From positions 186,001 through 250,000 of the forward strand of contig JADJLX010000003.1 in assembly GCA_016709865.1 (NCBI GenBank): a stretch of DNA of 64,000 bases, in the 5' to 3' direction. The position numbers and the translations under genes are program-made. The DNA is from Bacteroidales bacterium (GTDB taxonomy: Bacteria; Bacteroidota; Bacteroidia; Bacteroidales; VadinHA17). This document shows, piece after piece, positions 53,233 through 60,869 of the stretch; the stretch's first letter is position 1, and every line of letters starts with the position of its first letter. The notes under the pieces are model-generated. The model ran no database searches, was not told the origin of the DNA, and was given only the letters and a program-made list of their open reading frames with translations.

Positions 53233-55767
53233 TTATTTAACCATATTTTTAAAAGCTGATCCGAATATTAAATAACTTGTATTTCCCCCAATGGTGCCTT
53301 CATTTTGTCCCCATATAAATGGCCAGTCATCATAGTTTTCAAAGTGATCGGGTTTTCTGAATAATATACCCGGAGCAACATTACCCGGAATAAAGGAGAA
53401 ATCGGCCCTGTTATTTCCATAAAAGACTGCTTTGGGACGAGCGGCGCCCACTGTTGCCACTAACGAGTAATTGTGATACGGATGGCAGCCAAACAGCCAG
53501 TTGGTGGCCTTGAAAGCATGGCTTGCATCTATAATATCAGGGAAATATTTGTTTGCAAAGCAGATTGTGGTACCAAAGTTCACGACATCTCCGCTTCCTG
53601 CCCAGTTGCCAAGTCCTATTGGAACTCCGTACGGATTATCCTTTTCAAGCTTGTCGATATATTCTTTGTACTTCACAACATACGTACTGAGCTTTTCTTT
53701 GAAGGATGCATCCATGTGCGGTATAGCATTTAATGCAGTAAGTATGGTGAAACTTACGTTACGGTCAAGGGCAGGCCACAAGAGCTCCTGAAACTTATCG
53801 AGATATTGTTTCTCTCCGGTGGAAATGTAAAGCTGAAGATTGGTAGCCATATCTGCTGATCCGCCGCCCATCCCGGGGCGACCCTGAGGTTGTTTGGCAA
53901 GTAATTCAGTTGCTTCCTTTAGAAGCCTTTTTGACTGTTCCAGAGCTCTTGCCGAGAGATCGTCGTTATACCCCTTCAGCGCCCGGCTGGCTGCGGCAAA
54001 CATTGTTGCTGCCCTGAGATCGAGGCCGGGATTACGGCTTGTAAAAGCCCACATACCGTCTTTAACTCCGCTTGAGCGGCCATCAGGGGCTACTTCGTAC
54101 GGACCAAGATCCGGATTATAGGGAAGGCCATCAGTTATTGCGGCGGCGTCACCAAGGTGATGGTAATTATCCAAAACAGAGTTGGAAAGAGTTTGTGCCA
54201 TGTGTCCGATATTCTCTGCCTGGGCTACAAGGTTCATAGTTCCATGCTCGATAAACTGTAGTACGTCTGGTGTTCCATCGGGACGATGCAGATCAACATA
54301 ACGTTGCTTCTGATCAACAAAAGTCTGATCACGCAAAGGTTTGAAAGACTCCCATGTCTGGACAAAGTTCTGCACCACTCCAATGTTCGCTCCTGTCTCG
54401 ATATCAAAATCTCCTGCGTCGAAAAAGCCGCCGGTATTCAATCCGGGAATCAATTCCAGAGCCTTATATCTGGTATCTGTTGATGGTCCCTGCCTGTGCA
54501 TGTCGAAATGATCGGTGGGTGCCGGAGCCTGAAGATAACCGTCCTTAAAAGGTTCGCCGTGCCAAACTCTGTAAGCTTCGTTTACGAACATGTGGTTCAT
54601 ATGTATCGGGATCCATATATCACTTGTGGCGTCAGTGATATTGTCGTAAACACTATTTTCTATTAAAAAGTTATTTGTTTTAAAACTACCATACTGAATA
54701 TAATAGATCCCGGGAATGTTAACTGAAGAAAAGTCGAATTTTACATAGTGGTATTTATAATAGTCTCCCCAGGGAACGATTTTGCCACTGAATACTTCGG
54801 TAGCTACGCCGTCGTCGCCTAATTTCATTATCGATGCTTTTGCAAGTGGTTTGTCTTTCTTGTCGAGTTCAATTACAGAGACTTTCTGTTGTGAAGGGAG
54901 GTAACCAACCTGAGAAAAACCGATATTTGGTTCTCTAATCCAGCCTTTAATGGCATTCGGTTCAACTGTCCAGGTTAAAACCTTGCCTGCTTTTCCTGCC
55001 GGAAGTATGCTGCGGACAACGAACCAGCCGTTTTGAGCCAGTATACGACCGTCGAAAAGCATAATATCGGCATCCTGAGAGGTTATTTTTACAAGACGTT
55101 CGGGATCATCAGGTGCAAGGAGAATTATATGTCCGGTTTCAAGAGGAAGAGGATCAATAAATTTTCCGGTACCCCTGTCGTCGGAAGTTACATATCCTTT
55201 GAATTGCCTGAGTTTTTCAGAGTTAGGCCTTGCAATTGTGTTACCCACCACATAACGGGGGAATCGGTTATATCTCCCATCCATCAGATAGGTCTTACCC
55301 CAGTATTGCGACGGCAGAAACTCAAGATTAAATCCGGCGCTTCCTTCAAGTGCTTTCGGAACCGGTTTATCGAGGTAAACAGAAATCTCAACACCCTTAC
55401 CTCTTGCAGTGACAACAACCCGTGACTCAAAATTGTAATCTTCATATCTTAGCAAAGACTCAATTGTTTTGGAGGCACGGTCAACTTTCCGGGTTGGTAT
55501 CGCAGGAACAAGATCCCACTGCTCAGGCGTACTGGAGAGCCTGACAGCTCCTCCCTGTGCTGTTCTGACGCCATGATGAATCAATTCTATACCGGCTGTT
55601 TTCTCATCGTTAAAACCTCCTGTAAAAAGATTACTGTACACAAGTACATTGACGCCCTGGGTCTCAAAATACTCAAGATCATTTAGTATCAGACTCTGTC
55701 CCGAAGCAATACTTAATGCAGCTGATTGCAACACTATAAGTGATAAAATCGCAAGTTTTTTCATCAT
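53233..55767 (-). CDS. Glycoside hydrolase family 9 (cellulase-like) enzyme, exported
   Basis: Endo- or exo-glucanase candidate, 844 residues from the ATG at 55767 (MMKKLAILSLIVLQ signal; an upstream ATG adds a non-signal leader). An N-terminal region of about 290 residues precedes a CelD-type Ig-like domain (NIGFSQVGYLPSQQKVSVIE), then the (alpha/alpha)6 barrel with GGFFDAGDFDIE (catalytic Asp pair), CHPYHNYSLVATVG and the acid Glu (about residue 823) in WGQNEGTIGGN. The family acts on cellulose, xyloglucan or mixed-linkage glucan. It is convergent with a lipoprotein gene and at the right end of the carbohydrate locus. Confidence 0.9.
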   Translation of the reverse strand: MMKKLAILSLIVLQSAALSIASGQSLILNDLEYFETQGVNVLVYSNLFTGGFNDEKTAGIELIHHGVRTAQGGAVRLSSTPEQWDLVPAIPTRKVDRASKTIESLLRYEDYNFESRVVVTARGKGVEISVYLDKPVPKALEGSAGFNLEFLPSQYWGKTYLMDGRYNRFPRYVVGNTIARPNSEKLRQFKGYVTSDDRGTGKFIDPLPLETGHIILLAPDDPERLVKITSQDADIMLFDGRILAQNGWFVVRSILPAGKAGKVLTWTVEPNAIKGWIREPNIGFSQVGYLPSQQKVSVIELDKKDKPLAKASIMKLGDDGVATEVFSGKIVPWGDYYKYHYVKFDFSSVNIPGIYYIQYGSFKTNNFLIENSVYDNITDATSDIWIPIHMNHMFVNEAYRVWHGEPFKDGYLQAPAPTDHFDMHRQGPSTDTRYKALELIPGLNTGGFFDAGDFDIETGANIGVVQNFVQTWESFKPLRDQTFVDQKQRYVDLHRPDGTPDVLQFIEHGTMNLVAQAENIGHMAQTLSNSVLDNYHHLGDAAAITDGLPYNPDLGPYEVAPDGRSSGVKDGMWAFTSRNPGLDLRAATMFAAASRALKGYNDDLSARALEQSKRLLKEATELLAKQPQGRPGMGGGSADMATNLQLYISTGEKQYLDKFQELLWPALDRNVSFTILTALNAIPHMDASFKEKLSTYVVKYKEYIDKLEKDNPYGVPIGLGNWAGSGDVVNFGTTICFANKYFPDIIDASHAFKATNWLFGCHPYHNYSLVATVGAARPKAVFYGNNRADFSFIPGNVAPGILFRKPDHFENYDDWPFIWGQNEGTIGGNTSYLIFGSAFKNMVK

Positions 55768-55860
55768 AATCGAAATAAGGTTTAATCTACTGATGGAACA
55801 GCACAATATTGTAAATGTAAAAAAAAGGGTCTAAGATACCATGGCCTGCAAAATCTTTTT

Positions 55861-55898
55861 TCCTCCATTCGTGCTTTGGGGGAGGAGTGAATGGAGGA
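55861..55898. repeat. Short inverted repeat upstream of the GH9 gene
   Basis: Arms TCCTCCATTC (55861-55870) and GAATGGAGGA (55889-55898) with an 18-nt spacer. It lies about 95 bp upstream of the GH9 start and could be an operator or a leader hairpin. Confidence 0.45.
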
Positions 55899-55946
55899 GT
55901 GGTATTATTAAAACCTGCAGGAAAGTTTGGGTGTGAGAGCGAGAAC

Positions 55947-55982
55947 AAAAAAGTCACCCTTCGGCTTCGCTCAGGGTGACTT
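55947..55982 (-). terminator. Rho-independent terminator of tRNA-Gln
   Basis: Stem AAGTCACCCT / AGGGTGACTT (10 bp) with the loop TCGGCTTCGCTC, followed on the minus strand by a T-run, just 3' of the tRNA-Gln gene. The hairpin sequence also resembles a dispersed repeat widespread in bacteria. Confidence 0.85.
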
Positions 55983-55986
55983 CTTG

Positions 55987-56059
55987 TTGTCCCGTCAGGT
56001 CTCGAACCTGAACTCTTCTGATCCAGAATCAGACGTGTTGCCAATTACACCACGGGACA
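55987..56059 (-). tRNA. tRNA-Gln (anticodon CTG)
   Basis: Seventy-three-base cloverleaf: acceptor TGTCCCG pairs with CGGGACA, anticodon stem TCTGA/TCAGA with loop TTCTGGA (anticodon CTG, decoding CAG), T-loop GTTCGAGAC. CCA is not encoded. It lies 4-5 codon-lengths from nothing coding on its own strand, is followed by a strong terminator, and lies about 0.6 kb from glnS on the same strand. Confidence 0.95.
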
Positions 56060-56114
56060 GTTTTCAGGGTGCAAAGATATATTAAATACTGAAAAATCAA
56101 AAAGAGTTTTTAAT

Positions 56115-56623
56115 TGTCTTGCAAGTCGTGCAGGTCATGCAAGTCCTGCAAGTCGGTTTGTGGATTTTTATTAATTTTATGATCAAACCTTAAATCGTGC
56201 TAAAATGGGAACTGTTAAAGATTTTGAAGACCTTGAGATTTGGAAGATGTCCAGGAAATTAGTCAATGGTATCTACAGCGATTTCAGAGAGTGCCGTGAT
56301 TATAGTTTCAGGGATCAGATTACAAGAGCAGGAGTGTCAATTATGAATAATATCAGCGAAGGATTCTGCAGAAGTAGCGATGCTGAATTCCGCCATTTTC
56401 TTAATATCTCAAAAGGATCTGCAGGTGAAGTAAAAAACATGTATTACATCGCAGAAGATCAGAAGTTTGTTGACAATCCTATATCAGTTGACAGAAGAAA
56501 CAAATCGCAACAACTGATCAATAGTATAAGTGCTCTTATGAAATATCTGAATACTAAGAACTTAGAATAATCTCACAATGTGAGTGACCTGCAAGACATA
56601 AGACCTGCACGACCTGCAAGACA
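56115..56623. mobile_element. Inverted-repeat-bounded unit carrying the four-helix-bundle gene
   Basis: The outer 22 bp of each end (from 56115 inward, and from 56623 inward on the other strand) match at 21 of 22 positions. Each end is an array of 9-bp units of the form nnTGCARGT: four on the left (to about 56152) and three, with a 7-bp gap, on the right (from 56586). The unit encloses a single four-helix-bundle gene and abuts the glnS stop codon. It resembles 23S rRNA intervening sequences with complementary ends, but it is in an intergenic site. No transposase is present, so mobility is inferred. Confidence 0.6.
56205..56570 (+). CDS. Four-helix-bundle protein (S23/23S rRNA IVS-type)
   Basis: Small helical protein of 121 residues of the family first seen in 23S rRNA intervening sequences and related to the Avd accessory protein of diversity-generating retroelements. 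Typical motifs: FEDLEIWKMSRKLVNGIY at the N-terminus, FRDQITRAGVSIMNNISEGF in helix 2 and FRHFLNISKGSAGEVKNMYY in helix 3. It would form a pentameric, nucleic-acid-binding bundle by analogy with known members. It is convergent with glnS and boxed in by inverted arrays of 9-bp repeats, which may be its binding sites. No reverse transcriptase lies nearby. Confidence 0.9.
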   Translation: MGTVKDFEDLEIWKMSRKLVNGIYSDFRECRDYSFRDQITRAGVSIMNNISEGFCRSSDAEFRHFLNISKGSAGEVKNMYYIAEDQKFVDNPISVDRRNKSQQLINSISALMKYLNTKNLE

Positions 56624-56624
56624 A

Positions 56625-58328
56625 CTACCTGTTCACCTTCGCCCACGTGTCCTTCAACGATACCGTGCGGTTAAAGACCAGTGTCCCCTCTTTTGAATCG
56701 TAATCCACACAAAAATACCCAAGTCGCTGAAACTGAAACTTATCCAATGGCTTCGAAGTAGCCAGCGATGGCTCTACTTTGCATCCGGTCAGGATTTTTA
56801 ATGAATCAGGATTAAGGAATTTTCTGTAGTCTTCATCTTTTTGTCCGGCAGGATCTTCATGATTGAAAAGCCTGTCATAGAGTCTGACCTCTGCATCAAC
56901 GGCATGCTGAGCCGAGACCCAGTGAAGCGTACCTTTTACTTTCTTGTCTGATAAGGCACCACCACTTCTGGTATCTGCATCGTACGTGCAATAGACCTCT
57001 TCTACAACTCCTGTATTATCATTTTTCTTAAACCCTTCGCACTTTACAATATAGGCACCCTTCAGTCTGACTTCCATACCAGGGGCCATCCGGAAGAATT
57101 TATTCGGGGGAACCTCCATAAAGTCATCCTGTTCAATATATACCTCACGGGAGAAAGGAACCATTCTTTTTCCCATACTTTCATCTTCAGGGTTATTAAT
57201 TAGCTCAACATTCTCAACCTTTCCTTCAGGATAGTTCGTTATAATGACTTTCAATGGATTAAGTACTCCAAAGACTCTCGGTGTCCTCATGTTCAGATCC
57301 TCACGTACTGCATGTTCAAGAAGGGAGACATCATTTATTGCCTCTACTTTAGTGTAGCCGATAAGATCAACAAAACGCTTTATTGATTCAGGGGTATAAC
57401 CCCTTCTGCGAAGTCCGCACAGAGTAGGCATCCTGGGATCATCCCAACCCCTCACTTTTCCTTCCTTTACAAGTTCAAGTAACTTCCTCTTACTCATCAT
57501 TGTATAGGTAAGATTTAGCCTGTTGAATTCTATCTGCCTTGGTCTGTAATCAGATGTTTTTAGCTGATCAACAAACCAGTCATATAAAGGACGGTGTACC
57601 TCAAACTCAAGTGTGCATAATGAGTGTGTTATACCTTCAAAGTAATCACTCTGCCCATGTGCAAAGTCGTACATAGGGTATACATTCCAGGTGTTTCCTG
57701 TGCGATGATGCGGTGATTTAATTATCCTGTAAATTATCGGGTCGCGCATATGCATGTTTGGGGATGTCATATCGACTTTTGCCCTTAACACACGACTTCC
57801 TTCTTCAAAATCCCCTTTATTCATTCCGGAGAAGAGGTTGAGGTTTTCATTAACCGGCCTGTTCCGGTAGGGACTTTCAATACCTGGTTGGGTAGGAGTA
57901 CCTTTCTGTGAAGAGATCAGATCGGCAGGCTGATCGTCAACATAAGCCAGTCCTCTGTTTATGAGCTCGTTTGCGAAGTCGTATAATTTCCCGAAATAGT
58001 CAGAGGCATAGAATTCCCTGTTTTCCCAGTCAAAGCCCAACCAGTGAATATCTTCCTTTATTGAATCGATATATTCAACTTCTTCTTTCACCGGATTGGT
58101 ATCGTCGAACCTTAGGTTACATTTTCCGCCGTATTTTTGTGCCATACCAAAATCGAGGCAGATTGCCTTTGCATGACCAATATGAAGATAGCCATTTGGC
58201 TCAGGTGGAAAACGAGTCACAATATTCCCGTTGTTTTTACCGGCCTTAATATCTTCAATAATAAACTGTTCTATGAAACTTATTGAGGGTTTTGATTCTT
58301 CTTTTTCCCTGATGTTCTCGTTACTCAT
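56625..58328 (-). CDS. glnS: Glutaminyl-tRNA synthetase
   Basis: Class I aminoacyl-tRNA synthetase charging tRNA-Gln, 567 residues, the usual bacterial size. The catalytic core has RFPPEPNGYLHIGHAKAI (HIGH motif exact), CNLRFDDTNPVKE, the SDYFEGITHSLCTLEFE region and a KMSKS equivalent (MMSKRKL). The C-terminal half has the two beta-barrel anticodon-binding domains (VFGVLNPLKVIITNYPEG, FNRTVSLKDTWAKVNR). A tRNA-Gln gene lies 0.6 kb downstream on the same strand. The stop at 56625 is 2 bp from the four-helix-bundle unit. Confidence 0.97.
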   Translation of the reverse strand: MSNENIREKEESKPSISFIEQFIIEDIKAGKNNGNIVTRFPPEPNGYLHIGHAKAICLDFGMAQKYGGKCNLRFDDTNPVKEEVEYIDSIKEDIHWLGFDWENREFYASDYFGKLYDFANELINRGLAYVDDQPADLISSQKGTPTQPGIESPYRNRPVNENLNLFSGMNKGDFEEGSRVLRAKVDMTSPNMHMRDPIIYRIIKSPHHRTGNTWNVYPMYDFAHGQSDYFEGITHSLCTLEFEVHRPLYDWFVDQLKTSDYRPRQIEFNRLNLTYTMMSKRKLLELVKEGKVRGWDDPRMPTLCGLRRRGYTPESIKRFVDLIGYTKVEAINDVSLLEHAVREDLNMRTPRVFGVLNPLKVIITNYPEGKVENVELINNPEDESMGKRMVPFSREVYIEQDDFMEVPPNKFFRMAPGMEVRLKGAYIVKCEGFKKNDNTGVVEEVYCTYDADTRSGGALSDKKVKGTLHWVSAQHAVDAEVRLYDRLFNHEDPAGQKDEDYRKFLNPDSLKILTGCKVEPSLATSKPLDKFQFQRLGYFCVDYDSKEGTLVFNRTVSLKDTWAKVNR

Positions 58329-58403
58329 CCGTTTTTATATTAGGATTACAAAAATAGGATGAATTTGAGTTATTAACAAGGGCATTTTTTGGCATACTTT
58401 TTT

Positions 58404-58509
58404 TACCACAAAGGACTCAAAGGGAGCACAAAGGCACACAAAGGGTTATCCATTAAAACTGAGATTCCTTTGTGGCCCTTAGTGTTAACCTTGGTGTCCT
58501 TTGTGGTTA
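58404..58509. repeat. ACCACAAAGG foldback repeat
   Basis: Left arm TACCACAAAGGACTCAAAGG (58404-58423) and right arm CCTTTGTGG...TGTCCTTTGTGGTTA (about 58468-58508) are inverted copies around a short AT-rich core. It belongs to the family of single-strand copies at 10671 and 11757. It lies between glnS and the wHTH gene and has no coding potential. Confidence 0.75.
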
Positions 58510-58543
58510 AAATTTTTAATACAGTTACAGATTATGGTAATTA

Positions 58544-58846
58544 TCAGGACTTGCCTTCAGGGCTTAAATAATCTTTAAGTGAAGCAACATATTCTGTAAA
58601 CTTCCGTCGTCCGAATAGTGTTATCCTGCATAGTGTCTGCGGATAATTGTTCATGAATTTTTTCTCAACCTCAATATATCCGGCTTCCTTTAGTTTGGTA
58701 ATCTGTATGCTCAGGTTACCGGCAGTAGCTCCCGTCTGTTCCTTTATATAAGTGAATTCAGCGGCTTCAGTGCTAATAAGCAGAGATACTACAGCCAGAC
58801 GCAGCTGCGAGTGCAGTATCGGATCGAGTTCCTTAAACCTTGTCAT
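58544..58846 (-). CDS. Winged-helix transcriptional regulator
   Basis: DNA-binding protein of 100 residues, ArsR/PadR-like winged helix. Motifs: LDPILHSQLRLAVVSLLISTE at the N-terminus, EFTYIKEQTGATAGNLSIQITKL as the recognition helix region and GYIEVEKKF for the wing. It overlaps the upstream membrane-protein gene by 14 bp, so translation is coupled. The pairing resembles the PadR/membrane protein unit at 7862, and the two operons share a nearly identical -7 region. The regulated process is unknown. Confidence 0.88.
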   Translation of the reverse strand: MTRFKELDPILHSQLRLAVVSLLISTEAAEFTYIKEQTGATAGNLSIQITKLKEAGYIEVEKKFMNNYPQTLCRITLFGRRKFTEYVASLKDYLSPEGKS

Positions 58847-59420
58847 TGTTTCCTTTGTATTTTAACATATAACCCGGGATAAGATATCCTGTTATCACTG
58901 CTACCGGCATTCCGAAGGGTGCGATTGATGGATCCGCAAAACTAACAAATACAGCAATTGTCCAAAAGAGGATAGCTCCGATAATTAGAGGTTTAAATTT
59001 AATTATAGAGCCTGAAACAAATGTTGCGAATCCAACAAGAGTAAGAATATAGGGTGCTACATTTCCCAGACTCTTTGACTGAATTGCAAACAATACCAGG
59101 AAGGAGATTAGAAATCCGATCCAGACCCACATGTATATTCTTTCGGCATATGTGTGGACTTTTGCTTTTCTTCCCTTTACAAATCCATAGATCATAGAAA
59201 CAAATCCTCCGGGTATGGTCAGAAACCACACATAATAGGGATGTTCAAAATCTGTAAATAATCTCAGCAGCGGATCTGCAAGACTACACACCAGAATTAG
59301 CCAACCCCAGAAGAGAAGATGAAAACTTCCCTGCTGAATGTCCCCTTTTGTTTTATTTATCATTTCTGATATTATCCTCAGGCTCTCTTCGCCTGTCATC
59401 AATTTTTCTTCGTTTTCCAT
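58833..59420 (-). CDS. Membrane protein coupled to a wHTH regulator, unknown function
   Basis: Polytopic inner-membrane protein of 195 residues, family not recognised. A soluble helical N-terminus (LMTGEESLRIISEMINKTKG) is followed by about five TM segments (LLFWGWLILVCSLADPLL, VWFLTIPGGFVSMIYGFV, MWVWIGFLISFLVLFAI, IGAILFWTIAVFVSFA). It overlaps the regulator gene by 14 bp and has a consensus promoter upstream. Such pairs are common in this phylum, and the regulator probably controls the operon in response to a membrane signal; this is inferred. Confidence 0.8.
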   Translation of the reverse strand: MENEEKLMTGEESLRIISEMINKTKGDIQQGSFHLLFWGWLILVCSLADPLLRLFTDFEHPYYVWFLTIPGGFVSMIYGFVKGRKAKVHTYAERIYMWVWIGFLISFLVLFAIQSKSLGNVAPYILTLVGFATFVSGSIIKFKPLIIGAILFWTIAVFVSFADPSIAPFGMPVAVITGYLIPGYMLKYKGNNDKV

Positions 59421-59469
59421 AATAATGTTTACTTTTATAGTTAGTGTGATAATTAATGTAAATATATTG

Positions 59470-59501
59470 CAAATATAAAGTAGTTTATAATATAAACCAA
59501 A
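59470..59501 (-). promoter_or_regulatory. Bacteroidota-type promoter of the wHTH/membrane-protein operon
   Basis: On the minus strand, TTTG (59501-59498), a 20-bp spacer and TATATTTG (59477-59470) fit the consensus exactly. The string TTATATTTGCAATATAT here also occurs at the PadR promoter (7821-7837). Confidence 0.75.
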
Positions 59502-59524
59502 TAAATAATGAATTATTTTTTGTT

Positions 59525-59875
59525 ATGGGTTTAATTCAGATCGAAAATATGGAGTTTTACTCTTTTCATGGTCACTTCAAGGAGGAGAGGATAGTAGGGA
59601 ACAAATTCATTGTTGACCTCACAATTGAAACTGATATGAAGATACCTGCAGAAAGCGACAATCTAAAAGATGCAGTTAACTACCAGCGTGTTTATGAATT
59701 GGTAAAGCAGCAGATGGAAATGAAATCTCATCTCCTTGAACATATTGCCGGAAGAATTCTCGATGCAGTTTATTCTGAAATGGAGGGGATTAAAAAAGCT
59801 ACTGTAAAAGTCTCAAAGATGAATCCTCCCATGGGAGGGAAGATAGGATCAGTAAGCGTAGTTATAACAAGATAA
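59525..59875 (+). CDS. folB: Dihydroneopterin aldolase
   Basis: Folate-pathway enzyme of 116 residues converting 7,8-dihydroneopterin to 6-hydroxymethyl-dihydropterin and glycolaldehyde. The FolB fold is clear: IQIENMEFYSFHGHFKEER at the N-terminus, DLTIETDMK, DAVNYQRVYELVKQQME (the conserved Tyr and Val helix), SHLLEHIAGRILDAV (catalytic Glu region) and KVSKMNPPMGGKIGSVSV near the end. It is a lone gene divergent from the wHTH/membrane operon and nearly abuts the TauE/SafE gene, with which it converges. Confidence 0.95.
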   Translation: MGLIQIENMEFYSFHGHFKEERIVGNKFIVDLTIETDMKIPAESDNLKDAVNYQRVYELVKQQMEMKSHLLEHIAGRILDAVYSEMEGIKKATVKVSKMNPPMGGKIGSVSVVITR

Positions 59876-59881
59876 GTACTG

Positions 59882-60649
59882 TTAAAGAAATAACAATACT
59901 GAAGAGACAAGTGTTGTGATAATTACAAAATACCTGTAGACACTTTCAGAAAACAGATTTACTATTTTTATTCCAAGAAAGATCCCGAGAGCAATAAATG
60001 GAATAGAGATTAATCCCGGAATCAGGGAAACGATTGAAATATTTTTCCAGACAATTGCCTGCAGAGGCAGTTTCCCTGTATTCATAATGAAGTATAACCA
60101 GGCACTGGTTCCTATGAACTCTTTTTTCGGGAGCCTCATGGCAAGAAAATAGAGTGTAAAAACCGGTCCTGCCGAATTGCCGATCATTGTAGCAAATCCA
60201 CCCGCAAGTCCCATCCCAGAGCCAAAAACCATATTATGAGGAATAACCTCTGATTCTTTTTTCCACAAGTCATTTACAATCATCAGGATAAGCATTAACC
60301 AGACAACAGATAGCATCACAATCCTGAATTGATCATCATTAATGCTGTTTCCGACAAACAGGGCAATGCCTATTCCTATTGCCACCCAAGGCAGGATTTT
60401 AATGATATGTTTCCATACAGCATGTCTGTGCCAGTAGGTCACTGCCATAATATCAGCAGCAATAAGCATTGGAAGGATTACACCTGTTGATTCTTTAGCA
60501 CCGAATATAAGCGCCATTATCGGGATGATGGCCAGTCCCAGTCCGCTCAGTCCAGCTTTAGCCATACCCAGAAGCACTGCCACCAGCAGAAAGAGTATCA
60601 GGAAACCGGGAGACAGATTAGGATGGATTGAAAGTAATAATAAATTCAT
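59882..60649 (-). CDS. TauE/SafE-family sulfite/organosulfonate exporter-like permease
   Basis: Inner-membrane permease of 255 residues from the ATG at 60649 (MNLLLLSIHPNLSPG); an upstream ATG adds a weak leader. About eight TM helices with the TauE/SafE features LGMAKAGLSGLGLAIIP near the start, FGSGMGLAGGFATMIGNSAG in the middle and PLQAIVWKNISIVSLIPG later. The family exports sulfite, sulfoacetate or related anions, but many members are uncharacterised. It converges with folB (6 bp apart) and lies downstream of the tRNA-Cys terminator. Confidence 0.9.
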   Translation of the reverse strand: MNLLLLSIHPNLSPGFLILFLLVAVLLGMAKAGLSGLGLAIIPIMALIFGAKESTGVILPMLIAADIMAVTYWHRHAVWKHIIKILPWVAIGIGIALFVGNSINDDQFRIVMLSVVWLMLILMIVNDLWKKESEVIPHNMVFGSGMGLAGGFATMIGNSAGPVFTLYFLAMRLPKKEFIGTSAWLYFIMNTGKLPLQAIVWKNISIVSLIPGLISIPFIALGIFLGIKIVNLFSESVYRYFVIITTLVSSVLLFL

Positions 60650-60683
60650 TCTGATATTTAAGAGTGAGCAAATATATAAAAAC

Positions 60684-60718
60684 AAAAAATCCCCGGCACA
60701 ACGTGCTCAGGGATTTTG
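60684..60718 (-). terminator. Rho-independent terminator of tRNA-Cys
   Basis: On the minus strand, AAAATCCCTGAGCAC pairs with GTGCCGGGGATTTT around a short loop, followed by a T-run, directly 3' of tRNA-Cys. Confidence 0.88.
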
Positions 60719-60721
60719 TTG

Positions 60722-60792
60722 AGGTCGGTGGCGGATTCGAACCGCCGTAAACGGTTTTGCAGACCGCTACCTAGCCACTCGGTTAACCGACC
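60722..60792 (-). tRNA. tRNA-Cys (anticodon GCA)
   Basis: Seventy-one-base cloverleaf: acceptor GGTCGGT pairs with ACCGACC, anticodon loop CTGCAAA (anticodon GCA), T-arm GGCGGTTCGAATCCGCC, discriminator base T as usual for Cys. CCA is not encoded. A 3'-end copy in opposite orientation lies at 61440-61462. Confidence 0.95.
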
Positions 60793-60869
60793 ATGTGTTT
60801 AAGTTTGGACTGCAAAAATAATAAATTTTGTTAAATATCTTCATTACTCCTTCTTCATCCTGTATTTTT

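Noticed and set aside
55787..56044. Minus-strand open frame crossing the tRNA-Gln terminator and tRNA
   Set aside because: It runs through a tRNA gene and its terminator, which are strongly supported.
56115..56623. CRISPR array or diversity-generating retroelement
   Set aside because: The 9-bp units are far too short for CRISPR and lack spacers; the four-helix-bundle protein resembles Avd, but no reverse transcriptase or template repeat is present.
58389..58571. Plus-strand open frame of 60 codons upstream of glnS
   Set aside because: It is composed of the ACCACAAAGG foldback repeat and has no independent support.
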